From NCBI GenBank assembly GCA_017428785.1, contig JAFRQD010000054.1, positions 1-64,000 on the forward strand: a stretch of 64,000 nt of DNA, in the 5' to 3' direction. Position numbers and translations under genes: made by a program. The notes beneath the pieces were generated by a model. That model saw only the letters and a program-made list of their open reading frames with translations, searched no databases and was not told where the DNA came from. This document shows positions 35,689 through 42,637 of the stretch, one piece after another (position 1 is the stretch's first letter; every line of letters starts with the position of its first letter). Source of the stretch: Bacteroidaceae bacterium. GTDB lineage: Bacteria > Bacteroidota > Bacteroidia > Bacteroidales > Bacteroidaceae.

Positions 35689-35767
35689 TAATTATATAAT
35701 CATTTACATTTTCAGGGGACAAAATTACAAAAAAGTGAGCAAAAAGCCAAATTTATTGAAAATTTCG

Positions 35768-35775
35768 TACCTTTG
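35768..35775 (+). promoter_or_regulatory. Candidate -7 element upstream of the DUF3667 remnant
   Basis: TACCTTTG matches TAnnTTTG and lies 27 bases before the ATG at 35803. The -33 element is weak. It suggests that the truncated gene is still transcribed toward the inserted element. Confidence 0.45.
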
Positions 35776-35802
35776 CAGTCGGTTTCATTACAAAACAAAC
35801 CC

Positions 35803-36105
35803 ATGATTAGTTTGAAAGGAAAGTGGCAACAGTTCTGCCGGTGGCAGCGTAATCCGATACAATATAAGCCTTTGACAGACGAAAAGCATGTCTGCCTGAA
35901 CTGCGGACAGGAGTTCAAGGGCGATTATTGCCCTCGCTGTTCTCAATCGAAGAATGTTGAGAAGAAGATAAGTTGGAGCACTATCAGCAGCGGCTTCTTG
36001 GAGGCCTTCAATATTGAGGGGCGCTCTTTTCCCCGTGCACTTTGGCATCTGATCTGTCGTCCGGGCTACATGATAGGCGACTATATCAGCGGGCATCGCC
36101 GATAA
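35803..36105 (+). pseudogene. DUF3667 membrane-protein gene truncated by the 36-41 kb element
   Basis: The 100 residues that remain hold the N-terminal zinc-ribbon-like motif (CLNCGQEFKGDYCPRCSQ) and the conserved segment RSFPRALWHLICRPGYMIGDYISGHRR (in parts) that normally precedes several transmembrane helices. The frame then meets the element's inverted repeat and stops (TAA at 36103-36105). The family is usually well over 200 residues, so the membrane part is lost. The missing 3' portion is not found at the other end of the element. Confidence 0.85.
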
Positions 36106-36190
36106 AAGGAAAGCCCCCACGGGCGAAAATTTGGGGGCTTTCTCAAAAAAGGGATGCTTTCTGTCTTTTCCAACAATGTTGAAAATGTTT
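36091..36190. repeat. Left terminal inverted repeat
   Basis: 100 bases. From outside in: GGGCATCGC, CGATAAAAGG, a terminator-like hairpin (36110-36141), GGGATGCTTTCTGTCTTTTC, and the inner motif CAACAATGTTGAAAATG. It pairs with 41286-41383. It differs by C/A at 36099 and two extra A residues near 36150. Confidence 0.92.
36110..36141. terminator. Hairpin terminator inside the left terminal repeat
   Basis: The stem AAAGCCCCCA (36110-36119)/TGGGGGCTTT (36132-36141) has a 12-base loop, with U-rich flanks in both directions. It would stop transcription leaving or entering the element. A copy in the right repeat is at 41333-41364. Confidence 0.75.
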
Positions 36191-36200
36191 CTTTGTTGAA

Positions 36201-36329
36201 TCAGCTCAATGTAGGCACGGGAAAGGGACCGTGCCCCATGCAGCTCGTCGTAGTGATGGCGGTGAGGGCTGCCGTGATGGCTGCCACCAGCATCTTGAGT
36301 AGCACCTCCCAGATGTTCTTGCTTTTCAT
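36201..36329 (-). CDS. 42-residue single-span peptide (smalltalk-type)
   Basis: MKSKNIWEVLLKMLVAAITA followed by more hydrophobic residues, then TTTSCMGHGPFPVPT. One membrane helix is followed by a possible lipobox-like SC. It matches the tiny proteins annotated smalltalk in Bacteroidales, which always sit just downstream of an HU-like and a murein-hydrolase gene. The start overlaps the hydrolase stop as ATGA. The stop is 11 bases from the left terminal repeat. A holin- or spanin-like role is conceivable but unproven. Confidence 0.75.
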   Translation of the reverse strand: MKSKNIWEVLLKMLVAAITAALTAITTTSCMGHGPFPVPTLS

Positions 36330-36742
36330 AATTTTTCGTTTTTGATTTTTTCGTAGAGCGCATAGCCGTCGGCGATTACTCCTGCTGGCAGCAGCGCCCC
36401 GCATTCTATCATGGCCATTGCCCTGACGAGATTTGGCCAGTCTCTTTCGCTCAGCCTTTCTTTTCCGCCGTAGCCTGTGAGCCTGCAAACACCGTTGATG
36501 TATTCGGCGGTATTGTTTTCTGTGCTTGGTGCCCATCTTCCGATAATAGCCTCTATGCATGTAGCGTCGTATTTTCTGCGGTACGTCTGTAGGATGGCAA
36601 AGGCGGCTCTGATGCCCCAATCGAGCGATGCGAACTGCACGAACTTCGGGTCGTTCTGCTCTACGGTCTGCCCCTTCCAGACGGTGCCAACAACCCGCCG
36701 AATGTTCAGCGGGTTGTTATTGCGGAGTCCACGCGGGTTCAT
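36326..36742 (-). CDS. Phage-type murein hydrolase
   Basis: 138 residues from an ATG that overlaps the HU-like stop by one base (TAATG). It begins MNPRGLRNNNPLNIRRVV, the RGxRNNNPxNI signature of small phage lysozyme/virion-associated murein hydrolases, then WGIRAAFAILQTY and NGVCRLTGYG. There is no signal peptide, so access to murein would need a membrane partner, possibly the 42-residue peptide encoded next. The neighbouring genes fit a phage-derived cassette. Confidence 0.78.
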   Translation of the reverse strand: MNPRGLRNNNPLNIRRVVGTVWKGQTVEQNDPKFVQFASLDWGIRAAFAILQTYRRKYDATCIEAIIGRWAPSTENNTAEYINGVCRLTGYGGKERLSERDWPNLVRAMAMIECGALLPAGVIADGYALYEKIKNEKL

Positions 36743-37203
36743 TATTCGAGGCCGTGGATGGTGTCGGTGTTCCTGATCACTTCGACGGCATCGGCCTGTG
36801 CAGCGCGGCTGGGTACGAGCTGGAAGGTGGCTTCGTCGCGGAGGTTCTTGAAGCGCTTGCTGGGCGTCCAGCGGACGTTCACTGCCTTGATGTTGTCGGC
36901 GCTGAAATCGTCGGTGGTGACGGCTCCCTCGCAAGCGAGTTCCACATGGAAGTTGCCCATGTCGCCGAGTTGCACGGAATTGCCTGCCAACATCTGCTCG
37001 CGGAGGCACGCCACGGCGTCGGTGAGGATGCCCTTGATGGTGCCCTTCGAGAAGGGTGAGTTGTGGTCGGCGATGTGCTTGCAGAAATCGTCGAACGAGA
37101 GTTTCTCGTGAATCTGCGCCGTGCCGTAGGCCTTGGTCTGGGTGATATTCTCTTTCTTCGTGCCGGGCTTCGTGCCCATAATGCAAATACTGTAGTTAAT
37201 CAT
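36742..37203 (-). CDS. HU-like DNA-binding protein of the element
   Basis: 153 residues, longer than canonical HU (about 90). It begins MINYSICIMGTKPGTKKEN, with central HIADHNSPFSKGTIKGILTDAVACLREQ and VQLGDMGNFHVELAC, and carries the HU beta-arm region (NVRWTPSKRFKNL). It belongs to the HU-related proteins that accompany a murein hydrolase and a smalltalk peptide in Bacteroidales. It could bend DNA at the central repeat region or at the ends. A minus-strand TATCTTTG box at 37328-37321 is a candidate promoter. Confidence 0.82.
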   Translation of the reverse strand: MINYSICIMGTKPGTKKENITQTKAYGTAQIHEKLSFDDFCKHIADHNSPFSKGTIKGILTDAVACLREQMLAGNSVQLGDMGNFHVELACEGAVTTDDFSADNIKAVNVRWTPSKRFKNLRDEATFQLVPSRAAQADAVEVIRNTDTIHGLE

Positions 37204-37360
37204 GGTCTTAGATTTTTAAGGTTCATTTCTCAGGTGTAATTGTCCGACTATTGCTGTTAACTTGTCGAACTTCACTCGTGAAATTGCGCACTTTCGCGTG
37301 CGAAGTTTTCAATCACGCTGCAAAGATACGAAGAAAAGGGGCGAAAAGAAAATACAAGTT

Positions 37361-37405
37361 CCCTGCATTTTCCATGCAGATGGAAAATGCAGGGAAAATG
37401 CAGGG
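37361..37405. repeat. 15-bp palindrome plus direct repeat (CCCTGCATTTTCC family)
   Basis: CCCTGCATTTTCCAT (37361-37375) and ATGGAAAATGCAGGG (37380-37394) form a perfect 15-bp stem with a 4-base loop. A further AAAATGCAGGG follows at 37395-37405. A 28-bp stretch (37377-37404) is repeated inverted at 38165-38192. Confidence 0.88.
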
Positions 37406-37410
37406 AAAAA

Positions 37411-37755
37411 TCAAAAGTGGCGCTTTATGCCGTCGATGTCGCTGCGGTAGTTTTCGGAGCGGCTGAGGTAATAGTCGTAGTTCGAGCGGAGGCCGATTTC
37501 GGGAAACTCGCTTTTCAATGCTCCGTAGGTGGGTTTTCTGAGCACGCCTGCCTCGATGGCTGCGATGATGGTCAGGGCGCAGACTTTCGGGCGCATGCCG
37601 TCTATCATGCTGTGCAGGCGGGCGAGCAGGGCGTCTGCCTGACTTTGGTCGATGAAGAATTCCTGAAAAGAAGAGGGCGGCCGCTTAGGCTGCTGCTCTG
37701 CGGCTGCTGGGCGTTCCCTGATGCGCAATGTGAGGCCTGCGCCCTCGATGTTCAC
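37411..37755 (-). CDS. Unknown element protein (114 aa)
   Basis: I do not recognise this protein. It is soluble. Its N-terminal third is Pro/Ala/Gln rich, and the C-terminal part is helical (QADALLARLHSMIDGMRPKV, CALTIIAAIEAGVLRKPTYG, then YDYYLSRSENYRSD). It starts within the stop of the 37752 gene (ATGA overlap). The pair is bracketed by inverted copies of the CCTGCATTTTCC repeat. Its position resembles small accessory proteins near HU/VirE-N modules in Bacteroidales. Confidence 0.65.
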   Translation of the reverse strand: MNIEGAGLTLRIRERPAAAEQQPKRPPSSFQEFFIDQSQADALLARLHSMIDGMRPKVCALTIIAAIEAGVLRKPTYGALKSEFPEIGLRSNYDYYLSRSENYRSDIDGIKRHF

Positions 37756-37988
37756 GATAAAGCATCCCTCTCGCTGGGGGGGGGTAACTCGATGTCAATC
37801 AGCGAGTTATACTCGGCTTTTATTTTCATAAGTATGTCGTTTGTGAGTAAATCCCATTCTTCGAGTGCTTCGATGGGCGAGCAGAACTTTGCACGCGCGA
37901 ACATATATTCTTTCAGGAAGCCGTGCTGGCGGGCATGCTCCCTGCACAGCCTTGCGATGCGCCTTTTTCGCCTGAACCACTCAAACAT
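37752..37988 (-). CDS. Unknown small basic/acidic element protein (78 aa)
   Basis: I cannot assign a family. The N-terminus is strongly basic (FEWFRRKRRIARLCREHARQ), a potential nucleic-acid-binding helix, and the C-terminus acidic. A minus-strand TAATTTTG box (38000-37993) lies 5 bases before the ATG, implying a leaderless or nearly leaderless message. It is the first gene of the leftward operon. Confidence 0.6.
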   Translation of the reverse strand: MFEWFRRKRRIARLCREHARQHGFLKEYMFARAKFCSPIEALEEWDLLTNDILMKIKAEYNSLIDIELPPPSERDALS

Positions 37989-38310
37989 GCCGCAAAATTA
38001 CGAAACTTTCAACAAATCAACAAGAAAAACATTGTTTTTTTTCGGGAAAGGTTTCGCTATTTTACTATATATAAATTATTCATGATTCGATAATTATATA
38101 ATATACAGCGGCTTATGTGACATTTTCAACAATGTTTCCGTTGTTGGATAGTTGAACATTCTTTCCTGCATTTTCCCTGCATTTTCCATCTGTCGTGATT
38201 TTGCAGGGAACATTTTTTTTCGCCGCTCGTCTTATCTTCTTACCTTTGCAGCGATGAAAGTCGACAATCATCAATCAACCTAAGGTTTAACATCAAAAAA
38301 TTTCAACATT
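37989..38310. other. Origin-like central intergenic region of the element
   Basis: 322 bases between divergent operons, AT-rich on the left (TATATATAAATTATTCATGA area 38065-38105). It holds TGTTGAAAATGT on the minus strand (38131-38120), the same 12-mer found at the inner end of both terminal repeats. It also holds the 28-bp CCTGCATTTTCC inverted repeat copy (38165-38192), another TTTCAACATT (38301-38310) and a plus-strand TACCTTTG box (38241-38248). AT-rich DNA plus repeats beside an SSB-like/helicase-like operon suggests a replication origin. This is inference. Confidence 0.55.
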
Positions 38311-38589
38311 ATGTTTTTGGAAAAAATCAAAATCGTAACCGTCGGGGACGTGAAGAGCGGCGTCTCCACCACCACGGGCAAGCCCTGGGCAACCCGCAAC
38401 ATTCTGCTCGGCTTCGAAGACGAGACCGGCGAGAGCTACTTGAGCGTCGCCGTTGACAGCGACGTTTGGCAGCGCCTCGGCTATGCGCAGGGCGACATTG
38501 CAAATCTGCATATCCGCTTCCGAACCAGGCGCTTCAACAACGGCTTTCTTGCCAACGACCTCCGTATTGTTTCACCCGAAAACCAGTAG
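38311..38589 (+). CDS. DUF3127/SSB-like OB-fold protein of the element
   Basis: 92 residues. The pattern KIVTVGDVKSG, TGKPWATRNILLGF, then a long gap to NNGFLANDLRIVSP parallels the chromosomal DUF3127 protein at 49314-49709 (TGNEWKAKSYVLEV ... NGRWFNDVRAFRI), including the Gly-x-x-Trp and the NG/ND positions. These are OB-fold, SSB-like proteins. It lacks the Pro/Ala acidic tail of the chromosomal protein. It probably coats single-stranded DNA during replication or transfer of the element. Confidence 0.7.
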   Translation: MFLEKIKIVTVGDVKSGVSTTTGKPWATRNILLGFEDETGESYLSVAVDSDVWQRLGYAQGDIANLHIRFRTRRFNNGFLANDLRIVSPENQ

Positions 38590-38593
38590 AGCC

Positions 38594-38932
38594 ATGAATG
38601 TACATCTAAAAGGCGTGAACCTTTCGGTCACATCGAAGACCAACAGCATGCCGACGAGCAAGCCTGTGGCTGGGCGCTTCCGTATGTCGCCCGACTGGGA
38701 AAACGCTTCGTTCGTCGAGGAAGATGCAACCGTCATCTATGGCGACCCGAAGGCGAAGTGCCTCAAGCGCGGCCGCTTGTGCTCGGTTTGGTGGCATCCC
38801 GAGAAGAAACAGTACAAAATCTCCCTCCGCATCGTCCCGGCTGAAAGTCCGCAGATGCCGGAATGGGCGTTTGAAGATTGCATGAACTTTATCAGAAGGA
38901 GGATAAAGAATGGAACCGACAAAGCCCTATAG
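38594..38932 (+). CDS. Unknown element protein (112 aa)
   Basis: I do not recognise a family. The protein is beta-rich (ATVIYGDPKAKCLKRGRLCS, VWWHPEKKQYKISLRIVPAE) with a helical, basic C-terminus (EDCMNFIRRRIKNGT). It starts 4 bases after the SSB-like gene and overlaps the VirE-N start by 23 bases, so it belongs to the replication-like operon. Confidence 0.65.
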   Translation: MNVHLKGVNLSVTSKTNSMPTSKPVAGRFRMSPDWENASFVEEDATVIYGDPKAKCLKRGRLCSVWWHPEKKQYKISLRIVPAESPQMPEWAFEDCMNFIRRRIKNGTDKAL

Positions 38933-39551
38933 CCCTTGCGACTATGTGAACAAGGCTCGCGACAATCGGCCCAAGCCGCTGACCCGCGAATATTTCGCCA
39001 CGCTGCTCGAGGACATGAACGTGCGCTTTCTCTGCGAGAAGGTCAGGGAGCACAAGCCCGATGCCGAGCGCTACAAGATCATGCTGCCCGCCATCACATG
39101 GCAGAGCTACTTCGACGGCAAGTTGCGCACCGACGCGAACGCCAGCCCGACGGGGCTCTTCTGCCTCGACGTGGATATCCACCATGAAGAGAACTTCAAG
39201 AGCATCCTGAAGATGTCGGGAGCGGAAACCGCCATGAAGTGGGCTGAAATCGAAGCCCGGGACCGTGCCTGCCGATGGGCGGCCATGCAGGTGGAGCAGG
39301 ACCAGACGGGATGCAACCCCGTCGACGACCTCGCCATCCTCGGCATCCACATCTCGCCAAGCGGCATGGGCGTGCATGTCATCGCATGCTGCAACGAATT
39401 CTGCAAGAGCATCGAGGAGAATCAAGCCCGCCTTGCGCGGCTGCTCGGCACCAGCTACGATGCCGTGTGCAAGGACTGGGCGCGCATCTTCTTCATGACG
39501 CCGAAGGAGGATTGGACATACCTGGACATTAAATCATTATTCCCAGAATGA
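38910..39551 (+). CDS. VirE N-terminal-domain (BT4734-like) protein
   Basis: 213 residues. LPAITWQSYFDGKLRTDANA and TGLFCLDVDIHHEENFK (acidic cluster DVD) match the BT4734-like/VirE-N family, which is related to primase-type nucleotidyl-transfer folds. HISPSGMGVHVIACC follows. In most relatives this domain is fused or adjacent to DUF3987, exactly as here (4-base ATGA overlap). The likely role is initiation or priming of element replication. That function is inferred. Confidence 0.78.
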   Translation: MEPTKPYSPCDYVNKARDNRPKPLTREYFATLLEDMNVRFLCEKVREHKPDAERYKIMLPAITWQSYFDGKLRTDANASPTGLFCLDVDIHHEENFKSILKMSGAETAMKWAEIEARDRACRWAAMQVEQDQTGCNPVDDLAILGIHISPSGMGVHVIACCNEFCKSIEENQARLARLLGTSYDAVCKDWARIFFMTPKEDWTYLDIKSLFPE

Positions 39552-41287
39552 AAAAGAAGAAATTAATCGACAAGCAGGAGGCGGCGCAAGGCGTCGCCTC
39601 CATTCTCCCCACGAAAGGGGACGGAGCGTCATTCCCCGACAACTACAACGGCATCCCCTATGCCGTCATCGTCAACGCCCTGCTTTCTGCATTCGGCTTC
39701 AAGGACGGCCATGTGCCCGAGGGCGCAAGAAACACGACGCTCTATCGGCTGGCAAGGCAGCTCCGATACATCTGCGACTTCAATCCTGCCTACATTCGGA
39801 GCGTCGTGCCCGATTGGGGGCTGGGCGAGGAAGAAATCAGGCAGACCATCTCGTCGGCCATCACGAGCACGCGAATGGCAAACATGCCCTTCGAGCTGAG
39901 GCAGGCCATCGACGGCATCACAAAGCCCGACCTCTCCACGACCGCCAAGCGGCAGGAATACCTCCAGCGGCTCAACCCGCTGCCACGCAAGATGCCTTTC
40001 CTCCTGAGATATATCTTCAGAAGATACGGGCGCAACGGGCGCTCGGCTCTGGTGGCCGCCCTGCCCATGCTCGGCACTTTGCTGGGGCGCTTCGAGAGCA
40101 AATACCTCGACGGCCGCAGGCACCGACCCGTCTTCATGGTGGTGGTGGCTGGCCATGCAGGAAGCGGCAAGGGCTTTATTGCCGACATGCAGGAATGGCT
40201 CTTGAAGCCCATTCTCGCCGACGATGAGAAAGGCCGCGAACAGTTGGAGGAATATGCCCGCGAACGCGAGAAGAAGAAAGGCGCAAAGCAGCTGCCCGAC
40301 AAGCCCACACCCTGCATGCGCGTCCTTTCGGCCACCAGCTCGAACGGCATGCTGCTCGAAAGAGCCAAAGCCAGCCTCGGCCAGCCCATTTGCGTCATTT
40401 CAGAAGAAATCGACGAAGCCCTGAGAGCCAACAGGAACGGCGCATGGGCTGACAAGAGCGACATCTACCGAAAGGCTTTCGACGGAGCCAGCTGGGGACA
40501 GGACTACATGATTTATTCAGGGAACGTGCGCATCTACATGAACCTGCTCTTTGCAGGAACCTACGTGAGCGTCCGCAACTTCTTCACCAACGTGGAGAAT
40601 GGCCTCATGACGCGATTCTTCTTCACCGAAATGGCCCGCGACCTCGGCAAGAATGTGGAAATGCGCTGGGACGACGAGACAAAGGACGACCGCCATGCTG
40701 CCGAAATCGTGCAGAACCTCTACGAGCAGGGCTGCACCATCGACATCCCAGCACCCGAGAACATCATATCGTTCGGCCTTCCAAAAGCCAAGAACGAAGC
40801 CTAGCGCTTCAACGAAGAGAAGATTGCGGAATGGGAAGCCAGCGGCCCCGACGAAGACCACCGCGACAATGCCATCGACCTCTTGCGCCGGCGCGCTGCC
40901 GTGGTCATCTTCCGTGCGGCGCAAGTCATGTACGCGCTGGAAGGCAACAAAGAGACGGCCATCGGCAGCGAAATGGCAAAATGGTACGGAAACGAAAGCT
41001 TCCTCAACCAGTACATCATGTTCGCCGATGCCATCAACGAAAGCGCACGCGCCAACGATGCCATCCAACGCAAACAGGACATAGCCGCCAGCCGAGTGGC
41101 AAGAAGCAACGCCCTGTTCCGGCTGCTCGATGCCCTGCCCGATGAATTCTCGAAAGAGGACATTCAAAAGGTTCTTGCAGATAACAAGATGGCTGAAAAA
41201 GGATATTCAACCTACCTCAGGCGCATGGAAGCACGCGAGTTGATCATGCGGCAAGGCAAAGGCTGGAAGAAAATCTTCAACAATTAA
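39548..41287 (+). pseudogene. DUF3987 helicase-like gene with internal amber stop
   Basis: The reading frame is 579 codons long with one interruption, TAG at 40802-40804 (codon 419). Residues 1-418 include the Walker A motif AGHAGSGKGF (about 201-210) and a Walker-B-like CVISEEIDEAL. After the stop the same frame continues with RFNEEKIAEWEASGPDEDHR and ends at TAA 41285-41287 inside the right terminal repeat. A CAG-to-TAG change (Gln, one base) would explain it. The 418-residue product keeps the ATPase core but loses the C-terminal winged-helix-like part. It may be inactive or suppressed. Confidence 0.8.
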
Positions 41288-42627
41288 ACATTTTCAACAT
41301 TGTTGGAAAAGACAGAAAGCATCCCTTTTGAGAAAGCCCCCAAATTTTCGCCCGTGGGGGCTTTCCTTTTATCGTCGATGCCCATCGCCTTGTAAGCCAT
41401 CTCGGCAAATGGCATCACGACGCCCTTCGTGCCTTCGTACATTCCGATAACTGTACCCCAATAGGGACGCATCTGTGCACCAAGAGCTGGTTCCGTCATC
41501 AGCCAAGCACGGGAATCGGAATAGTAGTATCCGCTGGAGCCATAGTGGTAGTTCGTCCAAGGCAGTCCCTCCGTGCTCTGGGTCTGCGCTGCCACATATT
41601 CGATGCCAGCAGCCAGGCGGTGGTTCATGTATGCAAACAGGTCGTCGCCCTGATTGTAGGCAACTTTGGCAATGTCAACAGCCAACCCCAACGCCAACGA
41701 CGAGTGACCGGTGTCGCGCCCGCTTTCATTCATCTGACCCAATTGGCCATAGGCTCCAGTCTCCAGTTCGCTCTCTATGGCTGTTACAATAAGGTTCCCC
41801 CAAAACTCCGTCAGCCCGTCGTTGTGAATAGCCTTCACGGTTGTTCCGTCGGGACCCGTTGCATCATGCAATGTGGGCGGTTCTGTGTAGTTGCCCACCT
41901 GATCGTATTTAATAAAGGAAACTCCCTCGTTGTATATCTGAACATTGTCGCAAAGAATGCCGATTGACATTACGCACAAGACATTGCACAGTCCCCAGTT
42001 CGACCAGTAATGGCCAGGGGCTTGCCACCACTTCCCGCTGTTCTCCCAAGTCCCGTTTCTGCCTCGCAAGAAACCGATGGCTTTGGGATACCATAGTGTA
42101 AGCATCCATTGGCGGAACTGCTCGAATTCCTCTGCCTTCCATCCTTCGTAGTCGCGCATAAGTTCGGCTGCCTGCGCAAACTGATAACCATAAAGGCCAG
42201 CAGCCAGACACTGATCGCTGGTGCCGCTGATGGCAGTCGTCTTGTTGCACCACGCCATGAGGATGCGGACTGCGGCCTTCGCATTGGCAGCCGTGCCGCC
42301 TATCTTCCAGCGCAATGCATTCTGATAAGCCATCGTAGCCCCACGAGCCGCATTGATGTAGTTTTCGCCAGAGCCACCACGCACAATGGTCTCGACGGGA
42401 GAAGTTTGCACAGAGCTTTGGGCATACTCGGCATTCCTCAGCTTGTTCCAGGCTTTCAAGATGGTCGAGTTCTTTGCAGCAATCTGCGCCTTTACCCTGT
42501 CGAAATCGGCCTGCGTGTGCAGCCCTCCGGGGTGAATGAAACCTCGGTCGGTGTTGATGGCCGTGGCTTGTGCGCCAGCCGTCATACTGACGAGCAACAG
42601 CGCGAGGGTAAGAAGTTTTGTTTTCAT
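41284..42627 (-). pseudogene. Alginate-lyase-family gene with 3' end replaced by the element repeat
   Basis: From the ATG at 42627 the protein has a signal peptide (MKTKLLTLALLLVSMTAGAQ) and an alpha/alpha-toroid alginate-lyase-like domain (FIHPGGLHTQADFDRVKAQI; WENSGKWWQAPGHYWSNWGL; ESGRDTGHSSLALGLAVDIA, with Asn, His and Tyr candidates). The native frame runs to about EMAYKAMGIDD. The last 25 or so residues (KRKAPTGENLGAFSKGMLSV and on) are translated terminal repeat. How many native residues are lost is unclear, and the catalytic domain looks nearly intact. It is 10 bases downstream of cysC. Confidence 0.75.
41286..41383. repeat. Right terminal inverted repeat
   Basis: 98 bases, the reverse complement of 36091-36190 with one substitution and a 2-base deletion. 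It overlaps the DUF3987 stop codon on its inner side and the 3' end of the alginate-lyase-like gene on its outer side. The hairpin copy is 41333-41364. Confidence 0.92.
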
Positions 42628-42637
42628 ATGTATTGTT

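Larger units (their letters stand above)
36091..41383. mobile_element. 5.3-kb inverted-repeat-bounded element with a replication-like module
   Basis: The borders are 98-100 bp terminal inverted repeats (36091-36190 and 41286-41383), matching except for one substitution and a 2-base indel. Inside, five minus-strand genes (42-residue peptide, murein hydrolase, HU-like, two unknown) diverge from four plus-strand genes (SSB-like, unknown, VirE-N, DUF3987) around a repeat-rich centre. Genes abut both repeats. No transposase, integrase or relaxase is recognisable. The flanks are two different truncated genes. It could be a satellite-like or plasmid-like replicon mobilised in trans. Confidence 0.8.

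Noticed and set aside
40802-40804. Programmed recoding (pyrrolysine or similar) at the DUF3987 amber codon
   Set aside because: There is no recoding signal, no dedicated tRNA in the window, and a simple CAG-to-TAG mutation explains it.
36091-41383. Classification as an ordinary insertion sequence or integrative conjugative element
   Set aside because: There is no transposase with DDE-type motif, no tyrosine or serine recombinase, and no conjugation genes. The terminal repeats are also far longer than is usual for an insertion sequence.
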